Source: an uncultured Spirochaetaceae bacterium (GTDB taxonomy: Bacteria > Spirochaetota > Spirochaetia > Treponematales > Treponemataceae). Taken from it: 5,265 bases of DNA. The position numbers and the translations under genes were made by a program. The notes beneath the pieces are model-generated. The model had not been told where the DNA came from. It ran no database searches and saw only the letters and a program-made list of their open reading frames with translations. The stretch spans positions 1 to 5,265 of the forward strand of contig CADBRC010000151.1 of NCBI GenBank assembly GCA_902796985.1. The letters run 5' to 3'. Of this stretch, positions 1-5,193 are shown piece by piece (positions within the stretch are counted from its first letter, which is position 1; every line of letters starts with the position of its first letter).

Positions 1-549
1 ATCCAGGCGGATGCTGTCCTTTTTCCGGAAACGGGGGACATCCGGCACCGCGAGGTAGACTTCTTCGCTGCAGACGAACAGGTTGTCGGCCTTCCGCTTC
101 CTGGGCCGGTAATGCTGGGTGGTGAACACCGTAATGTCTGAAAGCTCCTGGCTCTCGCTCCGCGTCACCTTGAAGCAGACGTTCGGGTCGATCCGCTGGA
201 ACTCAAGGATGGTTTCCATGACGATGAACCAGGCGGCATAGACATTCATGCGGATCGTCACGCTTTCGCGCGGTTCCAGCTTCTTTATCTTGTCCGGCAG
301 GGAGTCAAGCGACTCGTAGAGGGGGAGGATTTCATCGTAGAGGGCCTTTCCGTAGGGGCTGAGCTGTATGGAGCGCCCGCTGGGCACAAAGAGGGGGACC
401 CCTATTTCGCTTTCCAGCCGGTGAATTGCGTTGGTGACGGCGGGCTGGCTTACGTGCAGGGCCTCCGCGCTCCTCCTCACGTGCTGCTGCCGGGCGACTT
501 CAAGAAAATACCTAAGCTGAAAGAGTTCCATTAACTTATTATATGACAT
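1..549 (-). CDS. LysR-family transcriptional regulator (partial, C-terminus outside window)
   Basis: Reading the minus strand from 549 gives 183 codons open to the window edge. The protein would be a DNA-binding regulator with an N-terminal winged helix-turn-helix and a C-terminal effector-binding domain. The HTH is clear at about residues 8-66: MELFQLRYFLEVAR, then the recognition region SAEALHVSQPAVTNAI, then LESEIGVPLF and LSPYGKAL, all classic LysR signatures. From about residue 95 the start of the periplasmic-binding-like effector domain follows (ILEFQRIDPNVCFKV, later EEVYLAVPDVPRF). LysR proteins are usually about 300 residues, so roughly 110-120 are missing. I chose the ATG at 549 because GGGAG lies 6 nt upstream. 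The in-frame ATG at 531 gives the more usual LysR N-terminus (MELFQ) but has no obvious Shine-Dalgarno. The gene is divergent from the chemoreceptor at 831, and a dyad at 571-597 lies directly upstream. The effector and targets cannot be read from this fragment. Confidence 0.93.
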   Translation of the reverse strand, partial: MSYNKLMELFQLRYFLEVARQQHVRRSAEALHVSQPAVTNAIHRLESEIGVPLFVPSGRSIQLSPYGKALYDEILPLYESLDSLPDKIKKLEPRESVTIRMNVYAAWFIVMETILEFQRIDPNVCFKVTRSESQELSDITVFTTQHYRPRKRKADNLFVCSEEVYLAVPDVPRFRKKDSIRLD

Positions 550-555
550 AAAAAG

Positions 556-560
556 CTCCC
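556..560 (-). promoter_or_regulatory. Shine-Dalgarno of the LysR gene
   Basis: On the minus strand GGGAG occupies 560-556, leaving 6 nt before the ATG at 549. This favours 549 over the in-frame ATG at 531, which is preceded by AT-rich sequence (ATAATAAGTTA) without a ribosome-binding motif. Confidence 0.55.
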
Positions 561-570
561 GGAAAAGCCG

Positions 571-597
571 TGATTGATAATATCTCTTTATCAATCA
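571..597. promoter_or_regulatory. Perfect inverted repeat, candidate LysR-type operator
   Basis: TGATTGATAA (571-580) and TTATCAATCA (588-597) are perfect 10-bp inverted arms around the 7-nt spacer TATCTCT. The dyad centre is position 584, and T578 and A590 form the T-N11-A core typical of LysR-family recognition sites. It lies 22 bp upstream of the preferred LysR start and 234 bp upstream of the first chemoreceptor. LysR proteins commonly bind such dyads in divergent promoter regions and repress themselves. The arms are AT-rich and lack a following T-run, so a transcription terminator is less likely. Binding by this particular regulator is inferred from position. Confidence 0.6.
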
Positions 598-651
598 AAA
601 GCACTCCTCCGCCCTGCTTCCGCCGGAAGCTTCTTTCGGGCATCTCTTTAT
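582..651. repeat. 10-bp direct repeat ATCTCTTTAT, two copies 60 bp apart
   Basis: ATCTCTTTAT occurs at 582-591 and 642-651. The first copy overlaps the spacer and right arm of the dyad at 571-597; the second stands alone. Exact spacing of 60 bp could put both on one face of the helix, but in this AT-rich stretch chance is also possible. Confidence 0.3.
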
Positions 652-748
652 ATGGAAAAGAAATGCTTTTGCTATTATTCTCACAGCCACCGCAAGAGTT
701 TAAACGAAAACAGAGGGATTGACCAAAAAGCCTGTCTGTTGCCTCCTC

Positions 749-774
749 CAAAAATTCTTGCGCGGGGGCGATAC
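749..774 (+). promoter_or_regulatory. Possible sigma-28 (flagellar/chemotaxis) promoter of the first chemoreceptor
   Basis: CAAAAATT (749-756), a 10-nt gap, and GGCGATAC (767-774) resemble the sigma-28 consensus TAAAGTTT-N11-GCCGATAA: 5 of 8 matches at -35, 6 of 8 at -10, and a spacer one base short. Transcription would start near 781, about 50 nt before the ATG at 831. Chemoreceptor genes are often in the sigma-28 regulon, which is why this match is recorded despite being imperfect. No better sigma-70 pair was seen; TTGACC at 719-724 has no -10 at the right distance. Confidence 0.3.
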
Positions 775-817
775 CTATAGTAAGCTTAGTATGGGATCAG
801 GGAGAGTTGGACTGACA

Positions 818-824
818 CGGAGGA
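818..824 (+). promoter_or_regulatory. Ribosome-binding site of the first chemoreceptor
   Basis: CGGAGGA (818-824) contains a full GGAGG core that ends 7 nt before the ATG at 831. No competing in-frame start with a Shine-Dalgarno is seen upstream, so the start is well supported. Confidence 0.8.
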
Positions 825-830
825 ACTTCA

Positions 831-2927
831 ATGGCGAAGAAAGAACTGGACAGGTTTGACACGAGGGCAAAGCGTAACATAAGCCTTCAGGCAAAGCTGA
901 TAGGGCTTGTAGGCGGTTTCATCCTGCTCGGATGCTCTGTGGTGGCGATTGTGTCGCTGACCGTGTTCGACAGCAAGCTCATAAAGAACACCCAGGACGA
1001 ACTCAAGTACACTGAGCAGGGGGCGGCCAACGTCATGGCGGACTGGCTTTCGACCCTGTCGCTGAGCGCAAGCCTCCTGGCCGACAACCCCTATGCGGTG
1101 GAGACCGTCTCCCGCAGGGACGGCGGCGGGGCGAAGGCATACCTTCAGAAACAGACGGACGGGCTGGATTTGGGCCTCGTCGTCATCATGGACTCCAAGG
1201 GGGTTCCCGTGTGCAGCAGCGGCTATGAGGTGAGCACCAACCTGTCCGGCCTCAAGTGCGTGTCCGCCGCCCTCAAAGGCATGTCAACAAAGAGCTTCGA
1301 GCCGCTCGGCAACTTGGAATTTGCCGCCCTTGCAGCCAGTCCCGTCCGTGACGGCGGCAGGATTATCGGCTGTGTCCTGACCGGCTACAAGCTGACTGAG
1401 GGCAACTTTACGGAGATGATGCAGTCCGGTTACAACGTCGAGTGTACGGTGTTCAAGGACATCACGCGGGTAGACTCTACGCTGGAGGGCGTCATCGGCA
1501 CCACGCTGGACAACAAGACCATCGTCAACCAGGTGCTGGGCAAGGGAGAGACCTTCGAGGGTACGAATACGATAAAGGGCAAGGAGTACTACTCGACTTA
1601 CCAGCCCCTCGTTAACGACGACGGGAGCATCGCGGGCATGCTCTTCATTGCGAAGGGTGTCGAGGTCGTCGAGAACGTAAAGAAAGCGACCCTTGCCATC
1701 GTGATTCCGATTATAGCGGTGCTGGTTGCGGTGCTGTTAATCATAAGCTACAGCTTCATCCACTGGCTCATGTGGCGCATTTACAACGTGACGAACTTCC
1801 TCAAGGAACTGGAGACCGGCGAGGCAGACCTGACCAAGCGCTGCAAGCTTTTTACCCGCGACGAGATAGGCGACCTCATCATCCACTTCGACCTCTTCCT
1901 GGACAAGCTCCAGCAGATCATGAAGGACGTGCAGGGCTCCAAGACGAGGCTGACCGAGGCGGGCGACGAGATGTCCCGGAGTGCAGAAGAGACGGCAAGC
2001 TCCATCTCGCAGATTATCGCGAACATACAGGACATCTCCGGCCAGATAACGAGCCAGGGAGGCAGCGTCAGCCAGACCGCGAGTGCAGTGGACGACATTT
2101 CCCACAACATACAGGGCATGGAACGGCTCATAGACAGCCAGTCCTCGAGTGTGTCCGAGTCCTCCGCCGCCGTCGAGGAGATGATTGGCAACATTTCATC
2201 CGTCAACCAGTCTGTAGACAAGATGGCGGCCTCCTTCCAGGTTCTCTCCACGGATGCGCAGTCCGGATTTGACAAGCAGCAGCTCGTCAACGAGAAGGTG
2301 AAGCAGATTGAAGCCCAGTCCAAGATGCTGCAGGAGGCAAACCAGGCCATCTCCAGCATCGCAAGCCAGACCAACCTGCTCGCCATGAACGCCGCCATTG
2401 AAGCTGCCCATGCGGGCGAGGCGGGGAAGGGCTTCTCCGTCGTTGCAGACGAGATCCGAAAGCTCTCCGAGACTTCCTCCGGCCAGTCCAAGACAATCGG
2501 CGAGCAGCTGAAGAAGATAAAGGATTCCATTACCGAGGTCGTTGCCGCGTCCCAGGAGTCGAGCGATGCGTTCGCTTCCGTGTCCAGCAAGATAAAGGAG
2601 ACCGACGAGCTGGTCATCCAGATTAAGTCTGCGATGAAAGAGCAGAACGAGGGCAGCAAGCAGATAGGCGGCGCGCTCAAGAACATGAACGAGAGCACCG
2701 GCGAGGTCCACAATGCCTCCAAGGAGATGTCTGCCCGGAGCGAGAAAATCAAGGCCGAGATGGCGAACCTGCAGGAGCTGACGGGGAGCATGAAGCGGAG
2801 CATGGACCAGATGTCCGCCGGAACTCAGAGAATCAACGAGACCGGCAGCGTCCTGGGCGACATCTCCGGCAAGATGAAGGACGCGATTGACAAGATCGGC
2901 AGCCAGATAGACCTCTTCAAGGTCTGA
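831..2927 (+). CDS. Methyl-accepting chemotaxis protein with Cache_3/Cache_2-like sensor
   Basis: Complete 698-residue transmembrane chemoreceptor that would sense a periplasmic ligand and control CheA autophosphorylation through CheW. A basic N-terminus leads into TM1 (about 23-46). Residues 47-286 form the periplasmic sensor. A first Cache-like module contains GLVVIMDSKGVPV (115-127). The second has VFKDITRVDSTL (207-218), then KGKEYYSTYQPLVNDDGS and GMLFIAKG, which resembles single-Cache-3 modules. TM2 is about 287-309, HAMP about 310-362 (DEIGDL at 344-349), and the signalling hairpin runs to the end. The tip is near E530 (EAAHAGEAGKGF, 524-535), leaving 168 residues or 24 heptads after it, as in the 48H class. 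EE pairs at 386-387 and 449-450 are candidate CheR/CheB sites. There is no CheR-tethering xWxxF tail; the protein ends SQIDLFKV. A terminator follows, so it is probably monocistronic. The ligand is unknown. Confidence 0.96.
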   Translation: MAKKELDRFDTRAKRNISLQAKLIGLVGGFILLGCSVVAIVSLTVFDSKLIKNTQDELKYTEQGAANVMADWLSTLSLSASLLADNPYAVETVSRRDGGGAKAYLQKQTDGLDLGLVVIMDSKGVPVCSSGYEVSTNLSGLKCVSAALKGMSTKSFEPLGNLEFAALAASPVRDGGRIIGCVLTGYKLTEGNFTEMMQSGYNVECTVFKDITRVDSTLEGVIGTTLDNKTIVNQVLGKGETFEGTNTIKGKEYYSTYQPLVNDDGSIAGMLFIAKGVEVVENVKKATLAIVIPIIAVLVAVLLIISYSFIHWLMWRIYNVTNFLKELETGEADLTKRCKLFTRDEIGDLIIHFDLFLDKLQQIMKDVQGSKTRLTEAGDEMSRSAEETASSISQIIANIQDISGQITSQGGSVSQTASAVDDISHNIQGMERLIDSQSSSVSESSAAVEEMIGNISSVNQSVDKMAASFQVLSTDAQSGFDKQQLVNEKVKQIEAQSKMLQEANQAISSIASQTNLLAMNAAIEAAHAGEAGKGFSVVADEIRKLSETSSGQSKTIGEQLKKIKDSITEVVAASQESSDAFASVSSKIKETDELVIQIKSAMKEQNEGSKQIGGALKNMNESTGEVHNASKEMSARSEKIKAEMANLQELTGSMKRSMDQMSAGTQRINETGSVLGDISGKMKDAIDKIGSQIDLFKV

Positions 2928-2935
2928 GCTCCGGC

Positions 2936-2973
2936 CAGACACCCGGGCCTGGCCCGGCTGTGTTTGCATTTTT
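2936..2973 (+). terminator. Rho-independent terminator after the first chemoreceptor
   Basis: A strong hairpin starts 8 nt after the stop codon. CCGGGC (2943-2948) pairs with GCCCGG (2952-2957) across the loop CTG. The stem continues outward with CAGACAC (2936-2942) pairing to GTGTTTG (2960-2966), including one G-T wobble and a 2-nt bulge (CT). CA then TTTTT (2969-2973) follows. A 13-bp stem plus a T-tract is a good intrinsic terminator and separates the two receptor transcripts. Confidence 0.72.
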
Positions 2974-2992
2974 CCAGTTAGGGTGATATAAT
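2964..2992 (+). promoter_or_regulatory. Extended -10 sigma-70-type promoter of the second chemoreceptor
   Basis: TGATATAAT (2984-2992) is a perfect extended -10 (TGn plus TATAAT). TTGCAT (2964-2969) is a weak -35 at 17-bp spacing. Transcription would begin near 2999, giving a leader of about 66 nt. The -35 lies on the 3' arm and T-tract of the preceding terminator. The -10 sits inside a short dyad, TGATA-TAAT-TATCA (2984-2997), so a repressor could act there. Confidence 0.55.
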
Positions 2993-3007
2993 TATCATAA
3001 TCAGGCA

Positions 3008-3041
3008 GGAAACCCCGGGAAGCCTCATTTCCCAAGTTTCC
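3008..3041 (+). other. Nested stem-loop in the presumed leader of the second chemoreceptor
   Basis: GGAAAC (3008-3013) is complementary to GTTTCC (3036-3041). Inside it GGGAA (3017-3021) is complementary to TTCCC (3029-3033), with a 7-nt loop. The two helices are separated by an internal loop of CCC opposite AA. The structure lies between the predicted transcription start and the ribosome-binding site, ending 13 nt before the latter. It does not match a riboswitch class that I recognise. It could stabilise the message or modulate translation, or be incidental. Confidence 0.35.
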
Positions 3042-3054
3042 CCAATATATTCAG

Positions 3055-3062
3055 AAGGTGAT
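3055..3062 (+). promoter_or_regulatory. Ribosome-binding site of the second chemoreceptor
   Basis: AAGGTGAT (3055-3062) includes GGTGAT, which matches the 3' part of the extended anti-Shine-Dalgarno complement AAGGAGGTGATC. It lies 3 nt before the ATG at 3066. The same 11 bases, GGTGATATAAT, also occur at 2982-2992, where they form the promoter -10 region. Confidence 0.65.
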
Positions 3063-3065
3063 ATA

Positions 3066-5162
3066 ATGAGTTCTAAATCTTCCGCGCGGGTTTCCCTGAC
3101 GGCCAAGCTGCTTGTCATGGTACTCGCCGTCGTTCTTATTGCGACCGTCACAATCGGTACCCTGGCCTATAAAATTTCAGCAAACAGCCTGACCAAGAGC
3201 GTCAACGCCCAGCTTACGGCCTTGACCGACGGCGTCGTGAGCCAGGTCAGGGACCTGAACGAGAAGCACCTGACCTCCATCCGCTTCCTCGCGGAGCTGG
3301 ACGCGGTCAAGGACGAGAACATTCCCCTGGCGGAGAAGAGCCGCCTGTTCACGGGGATAGTCTCCGCCCTGGGGGGCAGGTATGAGAACGTAGCCTTCTA
3401 TGACCGCGAGGGCAACTGCATCACCGCCGACGGCCGCCTCCTGAACATGAAGGAGAGGGCCTACTTCACCGAGCCGATGGCCGGCAGGGAATACGTCTCC
3501 GACCCCCTGTTCAGCCCCGCCGTCAACGGCATCCTGCAGAGCTACAGCGTCCCCGTCCGCGGCAGGAACGGCCAGCCGATGGGCGCGATCGTCATGCTCG
3601 TCAAGGAGAACGCCCTCCTGGACGTCATCAAGGACATAGACCTGGGCGGGGGCATGCACCCCTCCGTCATAAACCACAAGGAGCGCACCACCGTCGCCAA
3701 CGCGAACGAAGGCGCGGACGAGTCCGGGAACGGCGAGCTGGACGACAGGTCGGGCCTGGGCCTCGTGCTGAACCACATCTTTGAGGGAAAGGAAGGGATA
3801 GAGGACTTCGTTGACCCGAACCTCAAGGCGCACCTGATAGCATCCTACAAGAAAGTTCCCGGGAGCAACTGGACGGTTTTCTCGGTCGCGCCGCACGACT
3901 ATTACTTCGCAGGGCATTCTGCAATGAAGCAGGTCATCATCATCCTGACGATAGTCATCGCGCTGATTGCCTCCGTGGTCGTCGGCCTGCTCGTCACCAT
4001 GCTGTTCAAGCCCCTCAAGACCGTCAAGGAGTCCATCACGACGATTGCGAGCGGCAATGCGGACCTGACCCAGCGCATCCCGGATGCGACGAACGACGAG
4101 GTGGGCGATGTGGTCAAGGGCTTCAACGGCTTTGTGGAGAAGCTGCAGGGCATTGTCAGGAACCTTCAGGCCACGAAGGGGGCGCTGAACCTCGCGGGCG
4201 AAGACATGGGGGCGACCGCGCAGGATACGGCTGCCGCCATTACGCAGATTATCGCGAACATTGAGAGCGTCCACCGGCAGATAGTCAACCAGAGTGCGAG
4301 CGTTGAGGAAACCGCCGGAGCCGTCAACCAGATAGCCAGCAACATCAGCTCTCTGGAGCGGATGATAGAGACGCAATCCGCCGGGGTGTCCGAAGCCTCC
4401 GCTGCCGTCGAGGAAATGATAGGCAACATCCTGTCGGTCAACCACTCGGTGGACAAGATGGCCGAATCGTTCGACTCCCTCCGTGAGGACGCGCAGACGG
4501 GCTTTACCCAGCAGGAGGACGTGAACAGGCGGATCCAGCAGATTGAGGAGCAGTCCAAGATGCTGCAGGAAGCCAACCAGGCCATCTCCAGCATTGCGAG
4601 CCAGACCAACCTGCTCGCCATGAACGCCGCAATTGAGGCCGCCCACGCGGGTGAGGCTGGAAAGGGATTCTCCGTCGTCGCCGACGAAATCCGCAAGCTC
4701 TCCGAGACTTCTACCGCCCAGTCCAAGACAATCGGAACCCAGCTGAACAACATCAAGGAATCCATACAGGATGTGGTCGCCGCCTCCAGCCATTCCAGCA
4801 AGGCGTTCGACTCCGTATCACACAAGATTCAGGACACCGACCAGCTGGTCATGCAGATAAAGGCCGCGATGGAGGAGCAGAACACCGGTTCCCGCCAGAT
4901 AAGCGATGCGCTTCATTCGATGAACGACAGCACCATCGAGGTCCGCAGTGCCTCTGCGGAGATGTCGGCGGGGAACCAGGCGATTCTTGACGAGATACGG
5001 CTTCTGCAGGAAGCGACGGAGGCTATGAAGAACAGCATGGACGAGATGAGCACGGGCGCACGGAAGATAAACGACACCGGCGCAGCCCTGAGCGACATCG
5101 CGGATCAGGTGAAGGATTCCATCGGCAAGATAGGCAGCCAGATAGACCTCTTCAAGGTGTAA
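3066..5162 (+). CDS. Methyl-accepting chemotaxis protein with dCache_1-like sensor
   Basis: Complete 698-residue chemoreceptor of the inner membrane. TM1 is about residues 15-35, the periplasmic sensor about 36-286, TM2 about 290-313, and HAMP follows (NADLTQR, then DEVGDV at 344-349). The sensor has the dCache_1 pattern: NVAFYDREGNCIT, then RAYFTEPMAGREYVSDP starting at R131, then PVRGRNGQPMGAIVMLV. Amino-acid-binding dCache domains typically carry R-x-W-Y at this place; here it is R-A-Y-F, so an amino-acid ligand is not supported. The signalling hairpin tip is at 524-535, with residue numbering identical to the receptor at 831 from TM2 to the end, and residues 496-549 are identical in both. 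EE pairs at 414-415 and 449-450 are candidate methylation sites; the position equivalent to the other receptor's EE 386-387 is QD. It ends SQIDLFKV without a CheR pentapeptide. It has its own promoter and leader. Confidence 0.96.
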   Translation: MSSKSSARVSLTAKLLVMVLAVVLIATVTIGTLAYKISANSLTKSVNAQLTALTDGVVSQVRDLNEKHLTSIRFLAELDAVKDENIPLAEKSRLFTGIVSALGGRYENVAFYDREGNCITADGRLLNMKERAYFTEPMAGREYVSDPLFSPAVNGILQSYSVPVRGRNGQPMGAIVMLVKENALLDVIKDIDLGGGMHPSVINHKERTTVANANEGADESGNGELDDRSGLGLVLNHIFEGKEGIEDFVDPNLKAHLIASYKKVPGSNWTVFSVAPHDYYFAGHSAMKQVIIILTIVIALIASVVVGLLVTMLFKPLKTVKESITTIASGNADLTQRIPDATNDEVGDVVKGFNGFVEKLQGIVRNLQATKGALNLAGEDMGATAQDTAAAITQIIANIESVHRQIVNQSASVEETAGAVNQIASNISSLERMIETQSAGVSEASAAVEEMIGNILSVNHSVDKMAESFDSLREDAQTGFTQQEDVNRRIQQIEEQSKMLQEANQAISSIASQTNLLAMNAAIEAAHAGEAGKGFSVVADEIRKLSETSTAQSKTIGTQLNNIKESIQDVVAASSHSSKAFDSVSHKIQDTDQLVMQIKAAMEEQNTGSRQISDALHSMNDSTIEVRSASAEMSAGNQAILDEIRLLQEATEAMKNSMDEMSTGARKINDTGAALSDIADQVKDSIGKIGSQIDLFKV

Positions 5163-5165
5163 GCC

Positions 5166-5193
5166 CTCCCGTGTCTCTTGCTCCGCACGGGGG
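5166..5193 (+). terminator. Hairpin after the second chemoreceptor, possible terminator without T-tract
   Basis: CTCCCGTG (5166-5173) pairs with CACGGGGG (5186-5193), with one G-T wobble and a 12-nt loop, beginning 4 nt after the stop codon. No T-run follows, so it would be a weak intrinsic terminator or only a 3'-end stabilising stem. Its 3' arm overlaps the reading frame of the transposase remnant, so the original terminator may have been altered by the insertion or deletion at this junction. Confidence 0.35.

Noticed and set aside
616..630. Hairpin GCTTCC-GCC-GGAAGC followed by TTCTTTC
   Set aside because: A 6-bp stem with an imperfect T-run could be a weak terminator, but no plus-strand gene ends upstream and the T-run is interrupted; too weak to annotate.
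719..724. TTGACC as a sigma-70 -35 element
   Set aside because: No -10-like hexamer at 16-18 bp spacing; the expected place reads CCTCCT.
574..780. 68-codon open frame on the plus strand in the divergent intergenic region
   Set aside because: It overlaps the dyad and the candidate promoter, has no Shine-Dalgarno before its ATG, and its composition (runs of basic, serine and proline residues) does not resemble a known small protein.
550..830. Possible cyclic-di-GMP riboswitch upstream of the first receptor
   Set aside because: Such riboswitches do occur before chemoreceptor genes, but I could not find the conserved GEMM core and paired helices here or in 2928-3065; both leaders also look too short after the predicted starts.
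1781..2803. Minus-strand open frame of 340 codons opposite the first receptor
   Set aside because: It is antisense to the coiled-coil signalling domain; the serine/alanine/methionine-rich translation is a typical shadow product.
3177..4793. Long minus-strand open frame of 538 codons opposite the second receptor
   Set aside because: It is a shadow of a GC-rich, strongly biased coding sequence. The translation is rich in V, D, G and R without domain signatures, while the plus strand encodes an unmistakable receptor.
5133..5162. CheR/CheB-tethering pentapeptide at the receptor C-terminus
   Set aside because: The tail is SQIDLFKV in both receptors, with no tryptophan, so it does not fit xWxxF.
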